DNA of 64,000 bases from Methanoregula sp. GTDB taxonomy: Archaea; Halobacteriota; Methanomicrobia; Methanomicrobiales; Methanospirillaceae. Below the pieces are notes generated by a model. The model was not told the DNA's origin. It searched no databases and saw nothing but the letters and a program-made list of their open reading frames with translations. This document shows positions 37,803 to 46,956 of the stretch, piece by piece (the first letter of the stretch is position 1; each line of letters starts with the position of its first letter). The stretch is from NCBI RefSeq assembly GCF_023227875.1, contig NZ_JALOCH010000007.1, forward strand, positions 104,500-168,499, written 5' to 3'. The position numbers were made by a program, and so were the translations under genes.

Positions 37803-38147
37803 GTGGTCACATCCTCGTATGAATAGATACTTTTAATCCGCGGGTAGGGAACTCGCTATCAGATATTATCTTTTAATTTCTTAAAACACCGGCATATCAT
37901 TTCCGCCCGATCAATGCTGTTGGCCATGTCACCCGGGGTCTCATTTGCAGCAGCGTTCAATCTTCAGGAGCCTGGCGAACTATAGGGAAATGCTTATTAA
38001 ATAACACGAAATTGAAAATACCGGGATTCGGGAAAGTATGCCTGATTCCAGACAGAATTCTTGAAACGGTCACCAAATTCCCCCCAGCCCATAAACCAGA
38101 ACCCATTTATCCTCCCATTTTTCATATTCCACTTTCATATTCCACTA

Positions 38148-38369
38148 ATGGGGAGCAGGAAAGAAAAGATCGGGCACCACTGCCCATACTGCGGAGCAGT
38201 TGTCGTCTCCGGCGAATATTTCTGCCGTTCGAGCCACAGGAAATTCACCGACCAGAACGAACTGAACGCCCCGTTAACACACCAGGCAGACATGTACGTT
38301 GTCGCGGTCTGGCGGCGTAGGTCTCGGGACTCCTCTCCTCCATCGGGATCGCAAGCGGTAATTCCCTAA
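38148..38369 (+). pseudogene. Zinc-ribbon membrane protein gene, truncated copy 2
   Basis: MGSRKEKIGHHCPYCGAVVV then YFCRSSHRKFTD: the second zinc-binding CxxC has lost a Cys (CRSC to CRSS). Similarity ends after MYVVAVW at about 38310 and a 20-residue unrelated tail follows. A TA pair and then the intact gene at 39548 lie downstream in the same direction. Confidence 0.82.
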
Positions 38370-38419
38370 AATGTGATGGTACTAACATTCATTATCCCAA
38401 AAACAAAAATGATGTATCA

Positions 38420-38629
38420 ATGACAGAGATTGTCCTTAAAGTCCCTGATGATATGCCATTGCCCGGTCTCATCGCCCGACTTAATGATCTCATTGCGGAA
38501 GAGCACTTAAAATGGATGCTTTTTACAAAAAGCGTGGATGAGCTGGCAGCTGATACTACGGATATGATGGCTTTCGAGGACATGAGGGCACGGGTATGGA
38601 ACGAGAAAAGGAAAGACTTCGGATTGTAA
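38420..38629 (+). CDS. Small antitoxin of a PIN toxin
   Basis: A 69-residue protein MTEIVLKVPDDMPLPGLIAR with an acidic/Arg-rich C-terminal helix. Family not certain; the 34-nt overlap with the PIN gene and the size point to an antitoxin. Confidence 0.7.
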   Translation: MTEIVLKVPDDMPLPGLIARLNDLIAEEHLKWMLFTKSVDELAADTTDMMAFEDMRARVWNEKRKDFGL

Positions 38630-39048
38630 TCGATACCAATATCCTGATCGGTGCTCTTGTCAGGGACACGTCGTTTAAAGCCCGTCTGTTAAAAAATAAG
38701 AGGGTCTTGTTCTTTTTTCCGGATTACGGGCTTGCCGAGATCGAAAAATTCCGGGAATATATCTGTTCGAAGAGAGAAAAAGAATCCACTGCCCCTTCAT
38801 TTGATTACGCAATAAAATTCCTGCTGGAATCCATTACTGTTGTTCCCCGACAGTTATACCAGGATCAAATCCCGGGTGCATACAGGGTAATGGAAACAAA
38901 CGATCCAAAGGATTCACCCTTTCTCGCGCTTGCACTGCATCTGGAGTGTCCTCTCTGGTCGGATGATGCACATCTGAAGCGACAATCCCTCGTTCCCTGT
39001 TATTCCACTCATGAGTTTTCAGGATTGCTTGATGGCAGAGATTCATAA
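38596..39048 (+). CDS. PIN-domain toxin
   Basis: A 150-residue PIN RNase: LRIVIDTNILIGALVRDTS (D13), GLAEIEKFREYI, NDPKDSPFLALALHL and LWSDDAHLKRQ. Acidic residues are at all expected positions. The ATG at 38596 lies within the antitoxin gene. Located between the zinc-ribbon fragment and the intact zinc-ribbon gene. Confidence 0.87.
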   Translation: MEREKERLRIVIDTNILIGALVRDTSFKARLLKNKRVLFFFPDYGLAEIEKFREYICSKREKESTAPSFDYAIKFLLESITVVPRQLYQDQIPGAYRVMETNDPKDSPFLALALHLECPLWSDDAHLKRQSLVPCYSTHEFSGLLDGRDS

Positions 39049-39112
39049 AACTACAGGAGATATCAATTCCTCTTTTCCCTGATGAAGCCTGATCAGACGG
39101 GGGCGGTTTTTT

Positions 39113-39273
39113 TTAAGGAACGTGACAGGACACCGCATCATGCCCCATTTCCTTTAACTCTTCAAAAGTATCTGCCTCTGTGAAGATGGAATAATTTAAA
39201 GTCCTGGCGTCATAGCCGCCTTCCCGAGATTCTTCAACAGTAAAATAATCTCATCGTCTGGATAATTGCCCAT
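39113..39273 (-). pseudogene. HicB-like antitoxin remnant
   Basis: MGNYPDDEIILLL followed, after a one-base loss, by EESREGGYDARTLNYSIFTE and LKEMGHDAVSCH, the HicB-like pattern known from many archaea (EESPEGGYxAxxLxYSIFTEAD). No HicA follows. Nothing else is recognisable between 39274 and 39510. Confidence 0.65.
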
Positions 39274-39515
39274 AAGAATTCCTTTCATATATGTATTTCA
39301 GGGGTATGTTCATCAACATTTCAGTTCAGGATGAACGTTTTTCCTGATGTGCATCCCGCATAACCACTACATCAGGAATACCGATGCTTCGCATCAACAT
39401 ACTATCCTATCAGTCATCTTGCAGCAGCCTGACAGTCTGGTACAGGTGACTTTTTTATGACCGGGACATTTTGATCGTTCAATTCGCAGGATTCTCCGGG
39501 GCTAAAAATCCAAAC

Positions 39516-39526
39516 CCATTTAAGCT
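39516..39526 (+). promoter_or_regulatory. TATA box of the zinc-ribbon membrane gene
   Basis: CCATTTAAGC lies about 25-30 nt before the ATG at 39548, consistent with a near-leaderless transcript. Confidence 0.45.
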
Positions 39527-39547
39527 CGCATTTTTCATATAACACTA

Positions 39548-40072
39548 ATGGGGAGGGGCAAGGAAGAGATAGGGCGCCACTGCCCGTATTGCGGGGCGAT
39601 TGTCGCATACGGGGAGTATTTCTGCCGTTCGTGCCACAAGAAATTCAACGACCAGAACGAACTGGATGCCACATCTATCCACCAGGCAGACACGTATGTT
39701 GTTGCTGTCCGGAAACCATATATCTCAGCGCTCCTGTCAGCCACCAGCCCCGGCCTCGGGCAGTTCTACAATGGCGATACGCTCACCGGGCTCGTGTTTT
39801 TCATCGCGTTCATCGCGGTATCGTTCAATATTGTCACCAGCCACTACCAGACGATACTGATCTATGTCATCTGGATCGCCGCACTCATCGAGGCACTCTG
39901 GTCGGCCAGCCGGATCAACCGGTACGAGCGGTCATTTGGCGGGGTGAGCTACCTGCTCTATGCACTGCTCGGGATTTATACCCTGATCGTGGCGCTCCAC
40001 TTCATGACCGGGGAACCGGACATGGCGTATCTTGCCAAAATATTCCCGGTCGTGCACCTGTGGATGGGGTGA
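39548..40072 (+). CDS. Zinc-ribbon, TM2-like membrane protein (intact copy)
   Basis: A 174-residue protein. Residues 11-32 form a zinc ribbon (HCPYCG and FCRSCH). After a polar linker a TM2-like domain begins: YISALLSATSPGLGQFYNGD, then hydrophobic LVFFIAFIAVSF, ILIYVIWIAALIEALW and YLLYALLGIYTLIVAL, i.e. three to four membrane helices. Likely an inner-membrane protein of unknown role. Two 5' fragments of this gene are at 12411 and 38148. Confidence 0.8.
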   Translation: MGRGKEEIGRHCPYCGAIVAYGEYFCRSCHKKFNDQNELDATSIHQADTYVVAVRKPYISALLSATSPGLGQFYNGDTLTGLVFFIAFIAVSFNIVTSHYQTILIYVIWIAALIEALWSASRINRYERSFGGVSYLLYALLGIYTLIVALHFMTGEPDMAYLAKIFPVVHLWMG

Positions 40073-40100
40073 GCACCTGGGGGAGATCTCCATCCGGCAG

Positions 40101-40434
40101 TCAAATCTCATCTTCAGCTGGGATGATGGCAACCAGAAGCGGGATAATCCGGGGTGTAACCTGCCATGTCATCTCATCAACCTGTTGTTTACCCGGAAAA
40201 TAGGGATCCGATTCAATTTCTGTTGTTGACTCCGGAAAAACATTCCAGGGAAGTTCCTGATATTTCTGTCGGGTATTGATGTCGACCCGTGAGGCCGAGA
40301 GGGAAAGCCACCGGCAGTAATAACTGAGTGCGTGAAATAACAGCTCGTCCTCATTGAAATTATCACGGGATCTGCTCTTTAGTTATTCCCTGGATCTTCC
40401 GTGCACAGATGAGCATATCGAGAAGATAGGACAT
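40101..40434 (-). pseudogene. HepT-like (DUF86) gene, frameshifted and fused to its partner
   Basis: MSYLLDMLICARKIQ, the usual HepT opening, is in frame with the end of the nucleotidyltransferase; after KEQI the frame shifts and continues as RDNFNEDELLFHALSYYC, DPYFPGKQQVDEMTWQVTP and RIIPLLVAIIP. The RX4HXY catalytic motif is not present, only the following YF. It is a decayed toxin. Confidence 0.68.
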
Positions 40435-40767
40435 CTGGCGGAGAACCGGGGGTTTGCCGGAAAACATCCCGTGCTTCCGGATATAATTCTCACTCTGCTC
40501 CACAGAGCGGCGATCCGCGAGGTCCACCTTCCGGGAGAAAAGTGCTTCCAGTTCTTCCTGCATGCTCAACAGATCGGAAAACGAGATTTTTACTTCAGGA
40601 TCACACTCCACCATCACATCGACATCACTTTCAGGTCGGAAATCATCCCTCAGGATCGAGCCATAAAAACGGAAACGGGTAACATTCCACTTCCGGCAGA
40701 AAGATCGTATGGACTCTTCCGGTACGGGAATATGGCAGTTTGTGATATCAATATCAGGATCGGCCAT
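40363..40767 (-). CDS. MNT-type nucleotidyltransferase with a HepT N-terminus fused to it
   Basis: A 134-residue protein: active site FYGSILRDDFRPESDVDVMV, KVDLADRRSVEQSENYIRK typical of MntA relatives, then HepT-type QMSYLLDMLICARKI (from residue 111). The natural stop between the two genes is missing. The nucleotidyltransferase itself looks intact. Start ATG at 40767. Confidence 0.78.
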   Translation of the reverse strand: MADPDIDITNCHIPVPEESIRSFCRKWNVTRFRFYGSILRDDFRPESDVDVMVECDPEVKISFSDLLSMQEELEALFSRKVDLADRRSVEQSENYIRKHGMFSGKPPVLRQMSYLLDMLICARKIQGITKEQIP

Positions 40768-40772
40768 GATAC

Positions 40773-41171
40773 TTACGGGGATCCGACCCGGGCCTCGGCC
40801 CACCGGATAATTTCCCGTGCCAGCACGATTGCTTCTGCGTATTCCTCCCGCGTTACCGGAATATCGAAACCGGGATACCGCGTATCAGACGCGTAGGAGG
40901 TCAGGGTGACGGCATTCCAGAGATTCTCCGGAACCGGGATCGCATGGTGTTCGAGCGCTGAAAGGAGTGCGTTGAGGTCATGCGTGTAGGGATAAGGGAT
41001 CTTTTCCGCAACAAAGACTGCCTTGAGCGCTTTTTCCGCAGCCTGCTGCGCCTGGTAACAGAGATCTTCGTAGAGCACGCCCGGGGTTGTTGCGGATGCA
41101 AGGGCCAGGGAGCTGTGTGCCCGGGCCAGCCACTCGCGGGGGTTATCTGGCGATCGTCTTCTTCCTTTCAT
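40773..41171 (-). CDS. HEPN-domain protein, partner of MNT
   Basis: A 132-residue HEPN protein: DNPREWLARAHSSLALA, LCYQAQQAAEKALKAVF, DTRYPGFDIPVTREEYAEA. Paralogue of 1828-2220. The start MKGRRRSP at 41171 overlaps the MNT gene by 29 nt. Confidence 0.8.
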   Translation of the reverse strand: MKGRRRSPDNPREWLARAHSSLALASATTPGVLYEDLCYQAQQAAEKALKAVFVAEKIPYPYTHDLNALLSALEHHAIPVPENLWNAVTLTSYASDTRYPGFDIPVTREEYAEAIVLAREIIRWAEARVGSP

Positions 41172-41553
41172 AGACGACTTTGCCCTCCCGCAATGCCGGA
41201 TACACAACACTGAACGGGGAATTACGGTACTTCTCCACCTGCTGCGGGGTCACGACAACAAGGTCAATAGGGCGGGCGATACCCCGCATCCTCAGGTAGA
41301 TCGCACCTGCAACCTTTCTCGCATTGTACCGGCCAGGCTTCACTATCAGAAAATCGAGATCGCTTTGGAGGTGAGTCGTACCCCGGGCTGCAGAGCCGAA
41401 GAGCAGGATCCGGTCCGGGCTTGCAGTCTCCGCTATCCTGCGGACGATATCATCAAGTTCTGCCTGGTCCTGAACGGTTGTGCTCTTCATGAATCCATCC
41501 ATGCGGGAATTATACTCCCGGTCCTTCGTGTTATCAACGATCTTGACCGCCAT
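41143..41553 (-). CDS. MNT-type nucleotidyltransferase
   Basis: A 136-residue protein with LLFGSAARGTTHLQSDLDFL as active site, IDLVVVTPQQVEKYRNSP and a C-terminus EGKVVYERKKTIAR like 2195-2554. ATG at 41553 follows a TATA-like CCTATAAGC on the minus strand at short distance. Confidence 0.84.
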   Translation of the reverse strand: MAVKIVDNTKDREYNSRMDGFMKSTTVQDQAELDDIVRRIAETASPDRILLFGSAARGTTHLQSDLDFLIVKPGRYNARKVAGAIYLRMRGIARPIDLVVVTPQQVEKYRNSPFSVVYPALREGKVVYERKKTIAR

Positions 41554-41789
41554 ATGCTTATAGGTTTTCAGCGGGAGGCTTCAGATTCCGGAGATACCCG
41601 GCCGTACATCAGTGGATGAAGTGGCCTCCTTCCACAACGCCTCCGGGGTACAGGTGAACCCCTCAATGACAGACACTTTTTTTAAGACAGGATCAAGAGG
41701 GAGGTTTTATTACCTGCCACCCCATAGATACCGGACAGATTGAGAATCCTATTTACAATTTGTCCAAAGAGAGACGGTGAAGATTGCGC

Positions 41790-42968
41790 ATGATCAAACG
41801 AGAGGCGGAAAAAAAGCTCAGGGAACTTGCCCGGGGATTTCCGGCCGTATCGGTCATCGGACCCCGGCAGTCAGGAAAAACAACCCTGGTCAGGGAGGTA
41901 TTTCCCAAAAAACCCTATGTCCTTCTGGAAGATCCGGATACACGGGCGTTTGCAGAGGAGGACCCCCGGGGGTTTCTGGCACAGTACGAGCGTACCGGTG
42001 CGATTCTCGATGAAGTGCAGCGGGTCCCGGCACTCTTTTCCTATCTCCAGGGCGTACTGGATACCCATAACAAACCCGGGCACTTCATCCTGACCGGCTC
42101 ACAGAATTTTTTACTCATGGAAAGTATCTCCCAGTCCCTCGCCGGTCGTGTGGGGATCGTCAGGTTATTGCCCCTGTCCATGCGTGAACTTCATCGGGAG
42201 GGGATACCGGCCAGGCACTATGAGGACTATCTGTATACGGGATTCTTTCCCCGGCTGTATAATTCCACAATTGAGCCCGCGGATTTCTATTCGTCATATA
42301 TCCAGACCTACCTTGAACGCGATCTTCACCAGTTAAAACAGGTCCAGAATCTATCGGCATTCCAGAACTTTTTAAAGATGTGCGCATTCAGAAACGGGCA
42401 GGTTGTCAATTATTCTTCCCTCGCCCAGGATTGCGGGATTACGCACAATACCGCAAAAGAATGGCTGTCCCTCCTTGAAACCTCATCCATCATCGTCAGG
42501 ATCAGGCCGCATCATAAAAATTTTAATAAACGATTGATAAAGATGCCAAAACTATATTTTACGGATCCCGGCCTTGCTGCACATCTTGCCGGAATCCCCG
42601 ATGGAGATACGATCCGTTACCATTCGCTCAAAGGAGGTCTTTTTGAATCGCTGATCATCACTGAATTCTTAAAATACCGATTCAACAACGGAAAAGAATC
42701 CAACCTGTACTTCTGGCGCGATCAACACGGGCACGAGATCGACTGCCTCATTGAATCCGGGGGAAAAGACTTGATCCCCGTCGAGATAAAATCCGGAAGA
42801 ACGGCAAACAACGATTATTTTAAGGAGATTGGGTACTGGAACACCTTGTCGGGCAATACCCCGGAACAATCGTTTGTGGTATACGGCGGAGACCTGTCGC
42901 AGCAGCGTTCAGCCGGCCATCTCGTCGGATATGCTCATCTGGATCCGGTCCTTAAATTTCTTGCATGA
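41790..42968 (+). CDS. AAA ATPase with DUF4143 nuclease-like tail
   Basis: A 392-residue protein: Walker A VIGPRQSGKTTLVRE (24-38), Walker B AILDEVQRVP, FILTGSQNFLL, a winged-helix linker (YSSLAQDCGITHNTAKEW) and C-terminal HEIDCLIES followed by IPVEIKSGR, the D and ExK of a PD-(D/E)XK fold. This AAA_14/DUF4143 group is common and functionally undefined. ATG at 41790 lies 9 nt after GGTGA. It is the last gene of the island before rpl12. Confidence 0.9.
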   Translation: MIKREAEKKLRELARGFPAVSVIGPRQSGKTTLVREVFPKKPYVLLEDPDTRAFAEEDPRGFLAQYERTGAILDEVQRVPALFSYLQGVLDTHNKPGHFILTGSQNFLLMESISQSLAGRVGIVRLLPLSMRELHREGIPARHYEDYLYTGFFPRLYNSTIEPADFYSSYIQTYLERDLHQLKQVQNLSAFQNFLKMCAFRNGQVVNYSSLAQDCGITHNTAKEWLSLLETSSIIVRIRPHHKNFNKRLIKMPKLYFTDPGLAAHLAGIPDGDTIRYHSLKGGLFESLIITEFLKYRFNNGKESNLYFWRDQHGHEIDCLIESGGKDLIPVEIKSGRTANNDYFKEIGYWNTLSGNTPEQSFVVYGGDLSQQRSAGHLVGYAHLDPVLKFLA

Positions 42969-43329
42969 AATACCAGGACCGGGTAACAACGATCACACAC
43001 TACTATTTTCGATGCCACGGGAAAGGGGCTGGCCGGGATGGCAATAATATTCTGAAGTGGGTGCAGGGCTTTCACGGCTGAAGAGTTATTGCCATGCTCG
43101 GAATTCTTCCCATGAACCCTGATGCGGGACACGTATTACCGGCAGGATCGTGGCGGGAGTCCGGCGATACTCCACATTACGTACGATAGAACAGAACAAA
43201 AAAGAAGATTCGAAGATTTGCTTCGCAAATCTTCTCGTCCTCGATGTCTTCGACATCTCGGATTTCGAAGATTTAAACAAGTTTCATAAAACAGATTGAA
43301 CGATTCTTGCGAAAGAAAGGAGAATTAGA
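42969..43329. terminator. Region beyond rpl12 with strong hairpins
   Basis: On the rpl12 downstream side two hairpins are evident: GAAGATTTGC-TTC-GCAAATCTTC (43212-43234) and GATGTC-TTC-GACATC (43243-43257). Matching sequence lies at 27517-27600 by the truncated rpl12. They may end the ribosomal transcript. 42969-43205 shows no gene. Confidence 0.45.
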
Positions 43330-43635
43330 TTAGCCAAACAGGGCACCGAGCCCTGCCATGCCGCTCTCTTCTTCTGCCTTCTTGTCCTCTTCCTTGTGCT
43401 CTGCCTTGGCAGGTGCTGCTGCCGCTGCTGCGGGTGCTGCTGCGACTGCGACCGGGGCTGCTGCTGCTGCCTTGATTGCGTCCTCAATGTTGACGCCCTC
43501 GAGGGCTGCAATGAGTGCCTTGATCCGTGATTCGTCTGCTGCTACACCTGCGGCGGTAAGGACTGCCTTGACGCCATTCTCATCGACCTTCTTTCCTGCC
43601 TTGTGGAGGAGAAGTGCTGCGTAGATATACTCCAT
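43330..43635 (-). CDS. rpl12: Ribosomal protein P1/L12 (archaeal)
   Basis: A 101-residue stalk protein: [20 protein letters not shown] dimerisation helices, alanine-rich hinge, charged [14 protein letters not shown] and the conserved factor-binding tail MAGLGALFG. Last gene of the stalk operon. Its 3' part is duplicated at 27892-28148. Confidence 0.97.
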   Translation of the reverse strand: MEYIYAALLLHKAGKKVDENGVKAVLTAAGVAADESRIKALIAALEGVNIEDAIKAAAAAPVAVAAAPAAAAAAPAKAEHKEEDKKAEEESGMAGLGALFG

Positions 43636-43667
43636 CGTAATTCACCTGTGTTGTTAAATCTCAAATA

Positions 43668-44516
43668 TTATTTAACCAGGGTCTTGAGGACCTGGCTTTC
43701 TCTCTCGGCTTTACCGATAATCGCATCGACAACGTCTTTCTCGTAGATCGCTGCCTCGATCGCAAGACCGCGTGCTTCCCTGACTGCTTTGGTCATGAGA
43801 GGCGCCACCGAGTCCTTCGTCGGGATCGCGGCTTCGAGCGACAGGGCGAGTGCCTGCCGGCTTGCGAGCTGGATCTGTCCGAGGATAACGGTCTCGTCAA
43901 CGCCGAGCACGGACGGTTCGTAAATGCTGCCTTCGTGGAACGCGACCTGCAGGGCAAGTCCTACGTCCATTGGCTTGATGTCGAGCTTGACGAGCACCGC
44001 AGCGAGTTTTGCCGAGATGACGCCACCCTTCTTGACGACCGTCTTGGTCTCCTTGATCTTGACCTTGCCGCCTTCAATTGCCGCGGGGATGCCTGCCTGC
44101 TGCAGTTCACCGACAATCGGGCCCGGCTTGAAACTGGTCGGACCTCCCGGGATGACGATATCTTCCGGCGCGGTTTCGCCGGCCTTTGCCGCCATCTTGG
44201 TCTTGGTCTTCTCCAGCTGCTTGAAGAGCCTGAAGGGGTTGTCGTTCGTGAAGATAATCGCCGAGTGACCGGAGATGAACTTTGTTAAGTTCTTGACGTC
44301 CCCCCCGATGTCGTTGAACGCGTGCTCGATGAGGGTGTTCCTCGTCACCTTGATGACAGCCTTTCCGCGGAGGTTCCGGCGGATCTGCTGCACCTGCTGT
44401 GCGGGGATACCGTACATGTCGACAAGCCCGATGAGCTTGTACTCCTTTGCGTTCTTCTTGATGTCAGCGACCTCGTCCTTCTTCCACGCGGGGAGGTGGT
44501 GGGTGTATAACGCCAT
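43668..44516 (-). CDS. rpl10: Ribosomal protein uL10 (P0)
   Basis: A 282-residue stalk base protein: WKKDEVADIKKNAKEYKLIG, GIPAQQVQQIRRNLRG, TRNTLIEHAF, followed by the archaeal insert domain and helices for P1 binding. The acidic, factor-binding tail found on many archaeal uL10 proteins is absent; the protein ends QVLKTLVK. The start overlaps uL1 by one base. Confidence 0.95.
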   Translation of the reverse strand: MALYTHHLPAWKKDEVADIKKNAKEYKLIGLVDMYGIPAQQVQQIRRNLRGKAVIKVTRNTLIEHAFNDIGGDVKNLTKFISGHSAIIFTNDNPFRLFKQLEKTKTKMAAKAGETAPEDIVIPGGPTSFKPGPIVGELQQAGIPAAIEGGKVKIKETKTVVKKGGVISAKLAAVLVKLDIKPMDVGLALQVAFHEGSIYEPSVLGVDETVILGQIQLASRQALALSLEAAIPTKDSVAPLMTKAVREARGLAIEAAIYEKDVVDAIIGKAERESQVLKTLVK

Positions 44517-45160
44517 TATTCCATCCTCACTGCGGGACCCATCGTGGTCTTGACGAAGACGGACCGGACGTTCAGCGGACCCTGTTCAAGTACAGACTCG
44601 ATCCTTTTGACGATCGTTTCGATGTTCTCAGCGACCTGCTCCGGCTTCATTGCCGTGGTCCCGACCTTGGTGGAGAAGACCGTCTTGTCTTTCGTACGGA
44701 TCTTCACCGAGTTGCGGAGACGCTCGACAATCGGGCGGATGTCCTGGCCACCGGCGATCGGCATAGGCATTCTGCCCCGTGGTCCCAGACGGGGACCTAA
44801 GTACCGGCCGACACCGGGCATGACCGCCGTTTCTGCAAGGAAGTAGCGATACGTGCTCGCAACTCTCCGGGCTTCGCGGGGTTCACCGCCGAGCCGTTCA
44901 ACTTCTTCAGGACCGATGATCAGATCAACCTTGGCTTCCTTCGCCTGGGTGACGATATCTCCTTTCCCGATGACACAGATGGCGACCGGTTCGCCGGATC
45001 CGTGGGGGAGCATAATCGTCTCGTCGATACGATTTTTCGGCTGCGCCATGTCGATATTCTTGAGATTGATGGTAATATCGATACTCTCAGAGAATTTGCG
45101 TTTAGGCGCTTTTTCTACCGCCGTTTTCACGGCTTCTAAAATCTTAGCCCTATCAACCAT
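44516..45160 (-). CDS. rpl1: Ribosomal protein uL1
   Basis: A 214-residue protein binding 23S rRNA at the L1 stalk. KRKFSESIDITINLKNID and GPRLGPRGRMPMP are characteristic. In some archaea uL1 represses its own operon by binding its mRNA; no copy of the binding site was examined closely here. Confidence 0.96.
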   Translation of the reverse strand: MVDRAKILEAVKTAVEKAPKRKFSESIDITINLKNIDMAQPKNRIDETIMLPHGSGEPVAICVIGKGDIVTQAKEAKVDLIIGPEEVERLGGEPREARRVASTYRYFLAETAVMPGVGRYLGPRLGPRGRMPMPIAGGQDIRPIVERLRNSVKIRTKDKTVFSTKVGTTAMKPEQVAENIETIVKRIESVLEQGPLNVRSVFVKTTMGPAVRME

Positions 45161-45213
45161 CAGATTCCTCCATAGTTCTCTCGACCTTTCGATCTCCTAT
45201 GGTTTTCTCCTGT

Positions 45214-45690
45214 TTATTTCACGAGAACGCTGTCGTACTTGCCTTCTGCGATGAGGGCGAGAACCTCTTTTGGTTTCTTGCCGTCAACGGTAACTCCGAC
45301 GCTGACACACGTGCCGATGACTTCCTTGACGGCAGTCTTCAGCTCGTACGAGAGCATACCTTCGAGTTTCATGTTGGCAATTCTTACAGCGGCCTCAAAT
45401 GGCAGGTTGCCTGCCACAATGGCGTTGGGCTCTTTGGAACCTTTCTCGATACCGGCCTCTTTCTTGATGAGTGCCGTGGTTGGTGGGATACCAACCGTCA
45501 GCGTGAAGTTCTTCTTTGCGTCGACTTCGATCCTGACAGGGACCGACATGCCGTTGAAGGATGCGGTCTTCTTGTTGATCTCGTCGACTACGGCCTTCAC
45601 GTTGATACCGAGGGGCCCAAGCGACGGTCCTAATGGGGGACCTGCCGTTGCCTTTCCGCCGGGTACTAAAACCTCGACCACTTCTGCCAT
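45214..45690 (-). CDS. rpl11: Ribosomal protein uL11
   Basis: A 158-residue protein: [39 protein letters not shown], and a C-terminal rRNA-binding domain. First gene of the four-gene stalk operon. ATG at 45690 gives the family start; an upstream frame extension is not coding. In related genomes nusG usually lies just before it, but here the next gene upstream is foreign. Confidence 0.96.
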   Translation of the reverse strand: MAEVVEVLVPGGKATAGPPLGPSLGPLGINVKAVVDEINKKTASFNGMSVPVRIEVDAKKNFTLTVGIPPTTALIKKEAGIEKGSKEPNAIVAGNLPFEAAVRIANMKLEGMLSYELKTAVKEVIGTCVSVGVTVDGKKPKEVLALIAEGKYDSVLVK

Positions 45691-45711
45691 AGTCTTTGCA
45701 CCATGCCGTCC

Positions 45712-45719
45712 CGTATAAA
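45712..45719 (-). promoter_or_regulatory. Candidate TATA box for the stalk operon
   Basis: The minus strand TTTATACG lies about 25 nt before the uL11 ATG; a second AT-rich box CAATATTTAC lies 30 nt further up. Either could drive the operon now separated from nusG. 45720-45938 contains no gene. Confidence 0.4.
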
Positions 45720-45938
45720 CGGGTTCCAAGCTTGGGTCTGTAAATATTGATGGCAAGGGAAATAAAGGTGATCGTGAGGTGGGGGCGGGATTTTCAGATA
45801 ATATTGAAGGAGAACGAATTGCTATTACAATTGCGATTAGCAACCGCCCCGCAGGGCGCTCCTGTAACGAAACATGCTGCAAGAAGAAGTTCAATGACCT
45901 CAAATCATCGCAACGCGTCAAGACGTCTTGTTTTTCGA

Positions 45939-46856
45939 CTATATGGGAATACAAAACCAGGTTCTGTGAATTCCCAAGCGATCAATTTTCTTGGTCGACT
46001 CTCTGAAAAATTTATTCCACATCTCAATTTCTTTTTTGGGATATCCTTGGTCTTGTTGTCGTTTTAAATCAAACGCGAAAGCTGGGGCGATAGGAGATCG
46101 TGGTTCTTTTGTTAATTCATCTATCAGTTGGATTTTTGTTGCTGCTAAAATGGAAACATAGTCAAAATTTTCATAAAATGATATCGTGTTCTCAGAAAAT
46201 TTATTATCAAAATAAGATCTCGAGATTAAATTAAATTGAGGGAATGGGGTATACTCATCAAACAAAATGCTAGGGCCATTATTCAATTTTTGCAGAAACT
46301 GGTGACTTAATTCAGGACCCTTGATCAAGTAATCAATTGTTGAGGTGGCCCATAATAAACCAATCATCGGCCATTTCTGCATAAATTTTTCCATAAACGG
46401 TTTGGATACAATATATAGTTCGACAGTGTTAATTGGGGCGATGGATTCATCACTGAAATTAAAGATAACATGATCATTTCTTTTATGATAGGTTTTGGTA
46501 CTTTTCAGGCCAATGGATAATTTTAACAAAGGAAGCGGAAATTCCGTATTCACTTGGATGTCCGTTACTTTAGGAAATGAATGCCGATAATTAATACATC
46601 CATATTCCAGACTTTTTTCATGAATGATACCGGGTTTTAATTTATTTTTTATTTCTACAGAACTGTGGTAGGTAATCTCATTATCGGTATGGTAATAATC
46701 CGGTTTTTGTAGACCTAATGCCCAATAATTAATTGTGTAATCATTACCCAAGGTAGAGATTTTAAAATCAATTATCGAGGGTACTTTTGTAGGTACCGGA
46801 ATTATTCTTAATAAATCCTGATCTCCATTTATTATCGCGAATTTTAACGATGGCAA
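45939..46856 (-). CDS. Unknown protein next to restriction-modification genes
   Basis: A 305-residue protein with no recognised domain. The sequence is rich in Asn, Ile, Lys and Tyr and is visibly AT-richer than its neighbours, indicating foreign origin. No membrane segment or nuclease motif is obvious; aromatic stretches such as [16 protein letters not shown] are present. It starts at a TTG (46856) with GAGG about 14 nt upstream, since no ATG is available. The location suggests a defence-related or merely co-transferred gene. Confidence 0.6.
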   Translation of the reverse strand: MPSLKFAIINGDQDLLRIIPVPTKVPSIIDFKISTLGNDYTINYWALGLQKPDYYHTDNEITYHSSVEIKNKLKPGIIHEKSLEYGCINYRHSFPKVTDIQVNTEFPLPLLKLSIGLKSTKTYHKRNDHVIFNFSDESIAPINTVELYIVSKPFMEKFMQKWPMIGLLWATSTIDYLIKGPELSHQFLQKLNNGPSILFDEYTPFPQFNLISRSYFDNKFSENTISFYENFDYVSILAATKIQLIDELTKEPRSPIAPAFAFDLKRQQDQGYPKKEIEMWNKFFRESTKKIDRLGIHRTWFCIPI

Positions 46857-46956
46857 TTATTTTAGCCTCTATTTCGATTCTATTTTATGGATATTACATC
46901 ATTTCATTAATCCATGTTCCTAAGTCACTTCTCCACCAATTAAGAAAGTATGTTCC

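Larger units (their letters stand above)
33277..38325. repeat. Large direct repeat, right copy
   Basis: Second copy of 7758-12700 in the same orientation, 25.7 kb away. Here vapC is intact but X has a nonsense codon, the reverse of the left copy. Homology ends in a truncated zinc-ribbon gene. Confidence 0.9.

Noticed and set aside
28148..43582. Integrase-mediated island with att sites
   Set aside because: No integrase or short perfect att core was found; the long diverged rpl12 repeats fit homologous or illegitimate recombination equally well.
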